Origin: Halorarius halobius
GTDB lineage: Archaea > Halobacteriota > Halobacteria > Halobacteriales > Haloarculaceae
DNA: 64,000 nt
Reading direction: 5' to 3'
Assembly: GCF_024298865.1 (NCBI RefSeq)
Contig: NZ_CP101161.1
Span: 641,227 to 705,226 of the forward strand
The notes under the pieces were generated by a model, which was not told where the DNA came from, searched no databases, and worked only from the letters and a program-made list of their open reading frames with translations. The translations under genes were made by a program, and so were the position numbers. Below, in pieces: positions 33,882 through 40,397 of this stretch (positions within the stretch are counted from its first letter, which is position 1; each line of letters begins with the position of its first letter).

Positions 33882-34115
33882 ATGAGCGACGCAGAACTGG
33901 ACCTCCGCGACGTGCCGCCGGCCGAGCGCCACCCGCTCATCCACGAGCGGTTCGAGGAACTCGACGCCGGCGAGGCGCTGACGCTGGTGAACGACCACGA
34001 CCCGAAGCCGCTGTTCTACGAGATGCAGGCCGAGGTGGACGCGTTCGACGCCGACGGCTACGCCGTCGAGGAGCGCGGCCCCGATGAGTTCGTCGCCACG
34101 CTCCCGAAGAAGTAG
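33882..34115 (+). CDS. DUF2249 protein 2
   Basis: A 77-residue DUF2249 protein (ELDLRDVPPAERHPLIHERFEELDAGEALTLVNDHDPKPLFYEMQAEVDAF). The central TLVNDHDPKPLFYEM contains the conserved Asp-His-Asp-Pro, a possible metal ligand set not kept in the first copy. The ATG at 33882 is preferred over an earlier start because the latter would put the operator in the reading frame. It has its own operator 39 bp upstream even though the flanking genes are on the same strand and only about 50 bp away on each side. Confidence 0.85.
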   Translation: MSDAELDLRDVPPAERHPLIHERFEELDAGEALTLVNDHDPKPLFYEMQAEVDAFDADGYAVEERGPDEFVATLPKK

Positions 34116-34128
34116 CGAACGTGTTCGG
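34115..34128. promoter_or_regulatory. operator palindrome, site 5 (DUF2249-3)
   Basis: GCGAACGTGTTCGG (13 of 14 matching), immediately after the stop of DUF2249-2 and 37 bp before the ATG of DUF2249-3. Confidence 0.75.
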
Positions 34129-34165
34129 GGCGAGGCTGGTGGCGGTGCCGGCCCTCTCGTCGGAC

Positions 34166-34426
34166 ATGTCACGCAGCGACCCGACCGCCGGGACCGACGC
34201 CCCGGGCGACCGCCCGGTCGAACACCTCGACGCGCGGGAGCTCCCGCCGCCGGAGCCACTGCGTCGGTCGCTGGAGCGGCTGGCCGAACTGGACGACGAG
34301 ACGGTGCTGGTGCAGGTGAACGACCGCGTCCCACAGCACCTGTTTCCCAAACTCGACGAGCGGGGCTACCGCCACGACACCGTCGAGACCGAGGAGGGGG
34401 TCGTCACCGCCGTCTGGCGCGACTGA
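34166..34426 (+). CDS. DUF2249 protein 3
   Basis: An 86-residue DUF2249 domain (VEHLDARELPPPEPLRRSLERLAELDDETVLVQVNDRVPQHLFPKLDERGYRHDTVE), with the family's D-A-R-E, Q-V-N-D-x-x-P-x-x-L-F and Gly-Tyr strand. An N-terminal extension of about 20 residues is acidic. With the two preceding genes it forms a run of three diverged paralogues, each with its own copy of the palindrome. The three sequences are too different to be a recent duplication, which suggests separate roles. Confidence 0.83.
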   Translation: MSRSDPTAGTDAPGDRPVEHLDARELPPPEPLRRSLERLAELDDETVLVQVNDRVPQHLFPKLDERGYRHDTVETEEGVVTAVWRD

Positions 34427-34427
34427 G

Positions 34428-34441
34428 GCGAACGTGTTCGG
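34428..34441. promoter_or_regulatory. operator palindrome, site 6 (Cys-less CGCGG paralogue and rSAM operon)
   Basis: GCGAACGTGTTCGG, identical to site 5, ends 37 bp before the ATG at 34479. Confidence 0.75.
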
Positions 34442-34478
34442 GGCGGCGGTTTCGGGCGGTCCTGCCGTACGCCCGGGC

Positions 34479-34769
34479 ATGCCGGACGGAACACACGACG
34501 CGACGGCGAGACGGGTCGAGTTGACCGGCGACCGGTACGCCGAGGCGGAGGCGGCCGTCGTCACCGCGGCCGTCGACGCCGTGCGGGAGGCGCCCGCGAG
34601 AGCGACAGTACGGCTCGTCACGCCACACGCGCACGGCCACCCGGGGAGATACCTGTTCGTCCCCCTGCTGGAGGCGTTCGGGACCGCCGTCGAGATGGAG
34701 CACGTCGACGAGCGGGCGGCCGGCCACGTCTCCGAGGTGACCCGGCGGGGTCGGGGGCGGTCGCCGTGA
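34479..34769 (+). CDS. Cys-less paralogue of the CGCGG family
   Basis: A 96-residue protein parallel to the CGCGG protein at 25884-26174: RLVTPHAHGHPGRYLFVPLLEAFGTAVEMEHVDERAAGHV aligns with LVTHATHGHPESYLYPVLDELDVEYRYVEQCGCGGHV. Length and HGHP motif agree, but the Cys-Gly-Cys-Gly-Gly core is replaced by Glu-Arg-Ala-Ala-Gly, so it cannot be modified in the same way. Its stop overlaps the GTG start of the TIGR04053-like radical SAM gene by 4 bp, so they are translated together. It may be a docking partner or a decoy for the peptide-modifying enzyme. Confidence 0.72.
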   Translation: MPDGTHDATARRVELTGDRYAEAEAAVVTAAVDAVREAPARATVRLVTPHAHGHPGRYLFVPLLEAFGTAVEMEHVDERAAGHVSEVTRRGRGRSP

Positions 34770-35854
34770 ACCCGCGCGACGTCGACACCGACGAGCGGCC
34801 GTTCGTCCTCGTCTGGGAACTGACGCAGGCCTGCGACCTCGCCTGCGACCACTGCCGCGCCGAGGCCGACCCCGCTCGCCACCCGGACGAACTCACCACC
34901 CGTGAGGGGAAGCGCCTGCTCGACGAGGCCGCGCGGTTCGGCGACGGCCAACTGGTCGTGCTGTCGGGGGGCGACCCGCTGGCCCGCACGGACGCGACCG
35001 ACCTCGTCGAGTACGGCACCCGGCAGGGACTGCGGATGACGATGACGCCAAGCGGCACCGACTCGCTGGACGAGGCGGCCGTCACCGAACTCGCCGACGC
35101 CGGCCTCCGTCGGATGGCGCTCAGCATCGACGGCGGCACGCCCGCCAGCCACGACGCGTTCCGCGGCGAGTCGGGCAGTTTCGAGGCGACCCTGCGGGCC
35201 GCGCGGGCCGCCCGCGACGCGGGGCTTCCGCTCCAGATTAACACCACCGTCTGTGCGGAGACCGTCGACGAGTTACCCGCGATTCGTGACCTCGTGGCCG
35301 ACCTCGGCGCGGTGCTGTGGTCGGTGTTCTTCCTCGTCCCGGTCGGCCGCGGGCGGGTGCTCGACCCCGTCTCGTCCGACCGGGCCGAGTCGGTGATGGC
35401 GTGGCTCCACGAGGTCTCGGAGTCGGCGCCGTTCGGCGTCAAGACGACCGAAGCGCCCCACTACCGCCGGGTCGCGCTCCAGCGGGCGGGACGGCCCGAC
35501 GACGCGCCCGACGGCGACGGCATCGGCCGCCGCCTCGGCATCACCGCCGGCGACGGGTTCGCGTTCGTCAGCCACGTCGGCGAAATCTTCCCCTCGGGGT
35601 TCCTCCCCGAGCCGGCTGGCAACGTCCGGCAGGACCCGCTCGTCGAGACGTACCGGTCGGACCCCCTGTTCCGGGCGCTACGCGACCGCGACGCGCTCCA
35701 CGGGAAATGCGGGGCCTGCGAGTTCCGGGGCGTCTGTGGCGGCAGTCGCTCCCGGGCGTACGCCCACACGGGCGACGCGCTGGCGAGCGACCCGCTGTGT
35801 GCGTACGAACCGGACGGCTACGACGGGCCGCTCCCCGGCCCCTCCCACGGGTGA
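34766..35854 (+). CDS. radical SAM/SPASM protein, TIGR04053-like (AhbD-related)
   Basis: A 362-residue radical SAM enzyme. The [4Fe-4S] SAM site is Cys23, Cys27, Cys30 (TQACDLACDHCRAEAD), then the GGDPL and SIDG segments of the barrel. A C-terminal SPASM-like site (GKCGACEFRGVCGG, then LASDPLCAYEP) would hold an auxiliary cluster. The opening RPFVLVWELTQACDLACDHCRA is that of the TIGR04053 family, itself close to the heme synthase AhbD. Two roles compete: last step of siroheme-dependent heme synthesis, or maturation of a RiPP such as the CGCGG protein. It starts at a GTG overlapping the Cys-less paralogue. The gene for the GluTR-like domain follows at 4 bp. Confidence 0.85.
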   Translation: MNPRDVDTDERPFVLVWELTQACDLACDHCRAEADPARHPDELTTREGKRLLDEAARFGDGQLVVLSGGDPLARTDATDLVEYGTRQGLRMTMTPSGTDSLDEAAVTELADAGLRRMALSIDGGTPASHDAFRGESGSFEATLRAARAARDAGLPLQINTTVCAETVDELPAIRDLVADLGAVLWSVFFLVPVGRGRVLDPVSSDRAESVMAWLHEVSESAPFGVKTTEAPHYRRVALQRAGRPDDAPDGDGIGRRLGITAGDGFAFVSHVGEIFPSGFLPEPAGNVRQDPLVETYRSDPLFRALRDRDALHGKCGACEFRGVCGGSRSRAYAHTGDALASDPLCAYEPDGYDGPLPGPSHG

Positions 35855-35858
35855 GTCG

Positions 35859-36149
35859 ATGCCGGCACCGGAACCGGCCGACCCCGAGGCGCCCGACCCC
35901 ACGGCCGACCCGGAGGCCGTCGCCGCGGCGCTCCGCCGGTGGGGCGACAGGCACCGCGAGCGGGAACTCGACCGCGCGCTCGCGCGACTGGAGGCGGCCG
36001 GCGACCTGACCGAGGTCCAGCGGGCGGTCGTCGCGGACCTGTCGCGGGCGCTGACCGACGACCTGCTGGCCCCGCCGCTGGCGGCGGTCGACGACAGCGA
36101 GGCCGCGGCCGCCTACGTGGCGACGCTGTTCGACCTCGAGGAGGCGTAG
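35859..36149 (+). CDS. stand-alone domain resembling the dimerisation domain of glutamyl-tRNA reductase
   Basis: A 96-residue protein whose core LRRWGDRHRERELDRALARLEAAGDLTEVQRAVVADLSRALTDDLLAPPLAAV is like the C-terminal helical dimerisation domain of GluTR (HemA): the R-E-x-E-L-x-R-A-L, the V-x-D-L-x-x-A-L and the L-L-x-P-P elements are in order. The catalytic Cys domain and NADPH domain of HemA are absent. It follows the rSAM gene by 4 bp on the same transcript. Tetrapyrrole synthesis control by binding HemA is one possibility. The N-terminal 20 residues are Pro/Ala/Asp-rich. Its stop abuts the stop of the convergent small gene. Confidence 0.65.
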   Translation: MPAPEPADPEAPDPTADPEAVAAALRRWGDRHRERELDRALARLEAAGDLTEVQRAVVADLSRALTDDLLAPPLAAVDDSEAAAAYVATLFDLEEA

Positions 36150-36296
36150 TCAGCTACAGTCGGGGACGAGCGGTGCGTCGAACACCTGCTCGCGGGCGCC
36201 ACGCTCCCCGCCGTCGGCGGCGAGTGCGGGGTCGCTGGTCGTGGTAGTCTCGGTCGGCATCTCGGGCACGAGCGGCGGGGGGCTGGTCCCTCGCAT
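36150..36296 (-). CDS. 48-aa small protein between the two radical SAM genes, unknown
   Basis: The minus-strand frame MRGTSPPPLVPEMPTETTTTSDPALAADGGEREQVFDAPLVPDCS-like (48 residues; exact order: MRGTSPPPLVPEMP, TETTTTSDPALAADG, GERGAREQVFDAPLV, PDCS) runs from the ATG at 36296 to TGA at 36150. It is Pro/Thr-rich and disordered, with one Cys at residue 47 and two copies of a P-L-V-P motif. A good TATA box (36325-36334) lies about 33 bp upstream. It may be a peptide precursor for one of the rSAM enzymes. It could also be a chance frame, because nothing conserved can be shown here. Confidence 0.4.
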   Translation of the reverse strand: MRGTSPPPLVPEMPTETTTTSDPALAADGGERGAREQVFDAPLVPDCS

Positions 36297-36324
36297 CACG
36301 ACTCGTGTCTCCACGGCCGCCCCA

Positions 36325-36334
36325 TTAAATATAA
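36325..36334 (-). promoter_or_regulatory. TATA box before the 48-aa frame
   Basis: On the minus strand TTATATTTAA is the most AT-rich stretch in this island and lies 29-38 bp upstream of the ATG at 36296, the canonical spacing for a leaderless transcript. Confidence 0.5.
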
Positions 36335-36359
36335 CGATTGTTAATGAACTTTGCCGGCG

Positions 36360-37577
36360 TCAGTCCGCGGGGCCGCCGTCCGCCGGCGAGGGGACGGGGC
36401 CGGCCCGTTCGTCCTCGGTGAGGTAACACTGCGGGTCGGGCGCGAACGGGTCGTCGTGGACCGACAGCGCCCGGAGGCGCGACCCGCCGCGGCAGACGCT
36501 CCGGTACGCGCAGTCGGCACACCGTCCCCGCAGGTGGTCCTCGCGGTTCCGGAGCGTCCGCAACAGGGGGTTCGACTCGTCCTCCCAGATGGCCGAGAAC
36601 GGCCGGTCGCGGACGTTGCCCAGCGAGTACCCCTGCCAGAACTGCGTGAGGTGGACGTTCCCCTGGTAGTCGACGTCCGCGACGCGTTCGCCGGCCGGGT
36701 CGCCGCCGTTGCGCCGCAGGTACTCGTGGACGCGGGCGGCGTGGGCCTCGCCGAACTCGCGGCGAGCGTACTCGACGAGGAAGCCCGCGTCCGCGTAGTT
36801 GCCCACCAGCAACGTCTCGATGTCGTGGCCCCGGTCGTGGTAGTCGAGCGTCATCTCGCAGAGGCGCTCGACCGCCTCCCGTCGCGTCTCGGGAGAGAGG
36901 TCGGCGTCCCGGATGTCGTTCCCGCGGCCGCCGTAGTCGAGGTGGTAGAAGCAGAACCGGTCGACGCCCACGTCGTGTAGCAGGTCGACGACGCCGTCGA
37001 GGTCCGGAAGGGTCGCCTCGGTGATGGTGTACCGGAGCCCGGTCTTGAGGCCGGCGTCGAGACACGTCTCGATGCCCCGGACGGCCGCGTCGAACGCGCC
37101 CTGCTGGCCGCGGAAGTCGTCGTTGCGGGCCGCGAGACCGTCGACGGAGACGCCCGCGTACGCGAGTCCCGCCGCCTTCAGCGTCTCGACGCGCTCGGGC
37201 GTGAGGAGCGTCCCGTTCGTCGACAACACCGGCCGGACGCCGCGGTCGCTGGCGTACGCGACCAGTTCCGCGAGGTCGTCCCTGACGAGCGGTTCCCCGC
37301 CCGAGAACAGGACCACGGGGACGCCGTACGCCGCGAGGTCGTCGAGCAGGCGTTTCCCCTCCGCCGTGGAGAGTTCTCCCGGCGCACAGTCGGTGTCGGC
37401 GGCGGCGTAACAGTGGTCGCAGTAGAGGTTGCACTGCTTCGTGAGGTTCCAGACGACGACCGGCCGGCGCTGTTTCTCCTCGCGTATCTGCGGCTCCGCG
37501 GACTCGTCGGCCGCGTCGTACCGGAGGCCGTCGCCCTCGGCGTCGAGCCCACAGAGGAGTTTGCTGACCGAAATCAT
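36360..37577 (-). CDS. radical SAM/SPASM protein, AhbC/NirJ-like
   Basis: A 405-residue radical SAM enzyme. The N-terminus MISVSKLLCGLDAEGDGLRYDA, followed by RRPVVVWNLTKQCNLYCDHCYAA, is the signature of AhbC/NirJ proteins (SAM-cluster Cys49, Cys53, Cys56). AhbC removes acetate side chains from didecarboxysiroheme in the alternative heme route. FSGGEPLVRDDL and VSVDG are in place, and the C-terminal GRCADCAYRSVCRGGSRL with a later Cys (PDPQCYL) gives the auxiliary-cluster site. Start at 37577 overlaps the stop of the Htur_1727 gene (ATGA), so they are one transcript reading leftwards from site 7. The alternative role is modifying the Htur_1727 peptide. Confidence 0.85.
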   Translation of the reverse strand: MISVSKLLCGLDAEGDGLRYDAADESAEPQIREEKQRRPVVVWNLTKQCNLYCDHCYAAADTDCAPGELSTAEGKRLLDDLAAYGVPVVLFSGGEPLVRDDLAELVAYASDRGVRPVLSTNGTLLTPERVETLKAAGLAYAGVSVDGLAARNDDFRGQQGAFDAAVRGIETCLDAGLKTGLRYTITEATLPDLDGVVDLLHDVGVDRFCFYHLDYGGRGNDIRDADLSPETRREAVERLCEMTLDYHDRGHDIETLLVGNYADAGFLVEYARREFGEAHAARVHEYLRRNGGDPAGERVADVDYQGNVHLTQFWQGYSLGNVRDRPFSAIWEDESNPLLRTLRNREDHLRGRCADCAYRSVCRGGSRLRALSVHDDPFAPDPQCYLTEDERAGPVPSPADGGPAD

Positions 37578-37879
37578 GGCTCGAACCCGGCCGTCCGGGG
37601 CTCCTCGCCTCCCTCGGGCGTAGCGACTGTGGCGTCGTCGTCGAGGTCGTGGGTCGAGTAACGGACCACCTCGTCGGCCGGGCAGACCCACACCTCGGGC
37701 GCGTCCCACGCGAACAGTCTCGTCGCCGCCTCGTGGGCGGCGTCGGCGGTCTGTGCCGACACGCTCCCGACCGACCGGAGCGGAGCGCCCTCTTTCTCGC
37801 GGACGAACACCTCCCACTCCGGGCGCTCGGCCGCCCGGGGGTGGTCACCGACGCGCTGGCGGCTCTCTCGCTCGACCAT
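37574..37879 (-). CDS. Htur_1727-family rSAM-partnered candidate RiPP
   Basis: A 101-residue protein with the core PEWEVFVREKEGAPLRSVGSVSAQTADAAHEAATRLFAWDAPEVWVCPADEVVRYSTHDL. I recognise this as the haloarchaeal family labelled Htur_1727, proposed to be modified by a neighbouring radical SAM enzyme; that is from bioinformatic context only. The single Cys is in V-W-V-C-P-A-D. An acidic disordered tail (EGGEEPRTAGFEP) may be the cleaved part. The structure (WEVFVRE..L.HVGSV.A..A..A...A..LF) is like PaaB or a ferredoxin-like fold, which leaves doubt about the RiPP label. Its start at 37879 is 36 bp from operator site 7. Confidence 0.78.
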   Translation of the reverse strand: MVERESRQRVGDHPRAAERPEWEVFVREKEGAPLRSVGSVSAQTADAAHEAATRLFAWDAPEVWVCPADEVVRYSTHDLDDDATVATPEGGEEPRTAGFEP

Positions 37880-37915
37880 GTCGGCGCTACGGCCACCCGT
37901 CGAATGGGGGTTGTT

Positions 37916-37929
37916 CCGAAGGTGTTCGG
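37916..37929. promoter_or_regulatory. operator palindrome, site 7 (Htur_1727 / AhbC-like operon)
   Basis: CCGAAGGTGTTCGG (13 of 14 matching), 36 bp upstream of the minus-strand start at 37879 and 70 bp before the plus-strand GTG at 38000. Confidence 0.72.
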
Positions 37930-37999
37930 GGCCGGCGACGGTCGACCCGGAGCCACCGTCGGGCGTAACGGCCAACCGTCCCGCGCCCGAAGCCAACCC

Positions 38000-38410
38000 G
38001 TGCAGACAGTCACCGTCAGCCGCGAGGTGGACGCGCCGCCGGCCGCGGTCCGCGAGGCGATGGCCGACGTCGAGGCGTTCATGCGCGCCGGCGGGTTCGA
38101 CGAGGTGGGCGTCGACGGCGACGTCATCGAACTCCGCAACGCCGTGGGCCTGCTGGTCATCGAGTTGACGCTGGAGATGGTCAACCGCGAGGGCGCGGCG
38201 CTCGCGTACGTCCAGCGGGACGGCATCTTCTCGGAGATGGAGACCCGCTATACGGTGGCCGACCGCGACGGCGGGAGCGAGGTGACCGCAACCACCGAGT
38301 TCGCCGTCGACGTCCGGTATCTCGGCCCCGTGTTCGACGCGACGGTGGTGAAACGCCAGCGCCGCCACGAACTCACCTCGCAGTTCGACTGGCTCGCCCA
38401 GGTCGTGTAA
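38000..38410 (+). CDS. SRPBCC (START/Bet v1-like) small-molecule-binding protein
   Basis: A 136-residue protein (VQTVTVSREVDAPPAAVREAMADVEAFMRAGGFDEV and onwards, ending VVKRQRRHELTSQFDWLAQVV): N-terminal strand, helix, beta-grasp sheet and long C-terminal helix is the SRPBCC layout, which binds hydrophobic ligands in a cavity. A GTG at 38000 fits best because the sequence before it is unlike a protein. The ligand cannot be inferred. Its divergent neighbour has the operator 36 bp away, whereas here the distance is 70 bp, so joint control is uncertain. The next gene's operator begins directly after its stop. Confidence 0.78.
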   Translation: MQTVTVSREVDAPPAAVREAMADVEAFMRAGGFDEVGVDGDVIELRNAVGLLVIELTLEMVNREGAALAYVQRDGIFSEMETRYTVADRDGGSEVTATTEFAVDVRYLGPVFDATVVKRQRRHELTSQFDWLAQVV

Positions 38411-38424
38411 CCGAACACGTTCGC
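38411..38424. promoter_or_regulatory. operator palindrome, site 8
   Basis: CCGAACACGTTCGC (13 of 14 matching), starting at the base after the SRPBCC stop codon and 36 bp before the ATG at 38461. An additional half-site CCCGAACAC follows immediately. Confidence 0.72.
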
Positions 38425-38460
38425 GCCCGAACACAGGAAGCGGGCGACCCAAGGACGGGT

Positions 38461-39006
38461 ATGCCACCGTTCTCCACCCGGTTCGGCGGCGGGAGCGCCG
38501 ACCCTGACGGCGACTACGACACGTTCGACCCCGACCTGCTTCCCGACCCCGGCCCGTTCCTCGACGACCACGACGTGCTGACGGGCGAGGCGCATCTCGC
38601 GGTCCACCGGACTACCCGGGACGTGTTCGAGGCGCGGGGCGTCTACGACGTGACGTTCGGCTACAACCTCGCGGCGCTGAACCTCGACGACCGGCATCCG
38701 GACGCGGGCTACCGCTACGCCACCGACGCCGACGACCCGGGCGTGCTGTGGGCGGAGTTCACGCCGACGACGCCGTTCTGTCCCCAGAGCCACACCCTCA
38801 CGAAGGGGTCGTTCCGGGCGTGGAACGCGCTCTCGGACCGGCACGACTACGACGTCGTCCGGGTTCGCCTCCACCCGATGCACGACGAGGCGGGCGCCGT
38901 CAACGACGAACTCGCGGCGCTCGGACGCCGGTACGAAGAGACGGGGACGGTGCCGACGCCCGACGACGACGCGACGCCGGCCGAGGAGTTCACCAGTCCG
39001 TTCTAA
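38461..39006 (+). CDS. conserved hypothetical protein in the operator-controlled set
   Basis: A 181-residue soluble protein with no signal or membrane part (MPPFSTRFGGGSADPDGDYDTFDPDLLPDPGPFLDDHDVL). A mid-protein AEFTPTTPFCPQSHTLTKGSFRAWNALSD, with a Cys in a T-P-F-C-P-Q-S-H context, is slightly reminiscent of the T-P-x-C-P loop of MIP18/DUF59 Fe-S carriers, followed by VVRVRLHPMHDEAGAVNDEL; I regard this as only a hint. Two His (HTLT, HPMHD) near it might bind metal. It has an operator 36 bp upstream, and its last 4 bp overlap the convergent heme-copper-oxidase-like gene. Confidence 0.65.
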   Translation: MPPFSTRFGGGSADPDGDYDTFDPDLLPDPGPFLDDHDVLTGEAHLAVHRTTRDVFEARGVYDVTFGYNLAALNLDDRHPDAGYRYATDADDPGVLWAEFTPTTPFCPQSHTLTKGSFRAWNALSDRHDYDVVRVRLHPMHDEAGAVNDELAALGRRYEETGTVPTPDDDATPAEEFTSPF

Positions 39007-40361
39007 GCGCGGTCGTTCCCCGGGCCGGCGACGCCCGCCTCGCTCCCGAACCGCCCGAGGAGCACGCCGACCACCGAATCGGGCGCGTGTTCGTGGAGCA
39101 CGTACACGAGGTTGCCGACGAACAGCAGGAAGCCGGCGACGAGCAGTCCCCCGCCGACGGCGGTGACGGGCGCCGGGAGCACGACCCCGTCGGCGAGCGC
39201 GAGCAGGCCGGTGCCCGCGAGCAGACACAGCAGGTCCGCGCGCGCGACCCGCGCGTCGTAGAGGTCGTCTATCATCGGGACGGGTTCGAACCCCAGTCGG
39301 TCGCTGTACCGGTGGACCCAGACGACGAACGGGACGACGTGATACAGGGTGCCACAGACGACGAACCCGACGACGCCGAGCAGTAGCAGGTGGACCGTAC
39401 CGGGCGCGCCGAACAGCGCCGTCGGCGCCAGCGGGTCGGTCAGCCACGCGGGGAGCGCCAGCGCCGCCCACACCGCGAGCGCCCCGGCGACGACGCCGTA
39501 GCGGACCAGCATCGGGGTCCAGGGCTGGCGCGTCTCCCACAGGCGCCGCGCGAGGACGACGCTGAACGCCAGCAGGCCGACGACGACGAGCGCGCCCCCG
39601 ACCTGCCCGAGGAGGCTGACGCCCCACAGGCGGCCGGCGGCGAGCGCCACCACCCCCACCGGGTAGGCGCTCGACTCGACCCGCCGGAGCGGCTCGTCGA
39701 CGCCGTGGAGGTCGGTCGCGGTGAACATCGTCGCGAGCTGGTACAGCGCCCCGAGCACCGTCGTGAGGACGGCGCCGAACACCGCGAGCGTGACGTGGGC
39801 ACCCCGCAGACCCGACCGGGGGACGCCGAGCCACCCGGCCACGGGGAGCGTGTAGTCGAGCGCGAGCGTGAACCCGAGCGCCGGCACCGCGAGGAAGAAC
39901 GCGAGCGCGAGCGCGAAATGTCGCTCGGTCACGTCGAGCGGGCGGGCGCGCCACAGCGTCCGCGCGAGGTTGTACGCGAACGCCCAGAACCCGGCGACAG
40001 CGAGACCGCCGAACCCGTGTATCCAGTGGACCGACCCCGCGGCAAACGCGGCGGCCATCCCGGCGACGCCGACGGCGACGAGCGGCAACTCGAACCGCGC
40101 GATACGCCGCGAGTACAGCGACACACCCGACCAGACGGGGACGAACTGCGTCATCGCCCCCATGATGGTGATACAGACCCACCCCGCTACCAGGAGATGG
40201 ACGTGTGCGAGCGTCGCGAGTCCGGGAGCGACCCCCAGCGGGGCCGCCAGTCCCGCGCCGGCACCCGCAAGCAGGAAACCGAACCCGACGAGGAAGTGGC
40301 GGAGCGGAACGGCCATCGGCGGCGCGCTCTCGGTCTCCAGTTCGCCCGGAATCGCGGCCAT
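39003..40361 (-). CDS. heme-copper-oxidase-like polytopic membrane protein (CcoN/NorB-like)
   Basis: A 452-residue membrane protein with about twelve helices. His residues recur in the pattern of subunit I of heme-copper oxidases: LRHFLVGFGFL, LATLAHVHLLVAGWVCITIMGAMTQFVPVWSG, LRGAHVTLAVFGAVLTTVLGALYQLATMF and PGTVHLLLLGVVGFVVCGTLYHVVPFVVW. It lacks a complete His set for the binuclear site, so it is more likely a heme-binding relative than an active oxidase or NO reductase. Location beside nirK and rSAM heme genes, with an operator 36 bp from its start, suggests electron supply or NO handling in denitrification. It shares site 9 with the divergent ABM gene. Confidence 0.7.
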   Translation of the reverse strand: MAAIPGELETESAPPMAVPLRHFLVGFGFLLAGAGAGLAAPLGVAPGLATLAHVHLLVAGWVCITIMGAMTQFVPVWSGVSLYSRRIARFELPLVAVGVAGMAAAFAAGSVHWIHGFGGLAVAGFWAFAYNLARTLWRARPLDVTERHFALALAFFLAVPALGFTLALDYTLPVAGWLGVPRSGLRGAHVTLAVFGAVLTTVLGALYQLATMFTATDLHGVDEPLRRVESSAYPVGVVALAAGRLWGVSLLGQVGGALVVVGLLAFSVVLARRLWETRQPWTPMLVRYGVVAGALAVWAALALPAWLTDPLAPTALFGAPGTVHLLLLGVVGFVVCGTLYHVVPFVVWVHRYSDRLGFEPVPMIDDLYDARVARADLLCLLAGTGLLALADGVVLPAPVTAVGGGLLVAGFLLFVGNLVYVLHEHAPDSVVGVLLGRFGSEAGVAGPGNDRA

Positions 40362-40397
40362 GCCCCCAGTTCGGCCCGGGGGACCGTGGCTCCGGCA

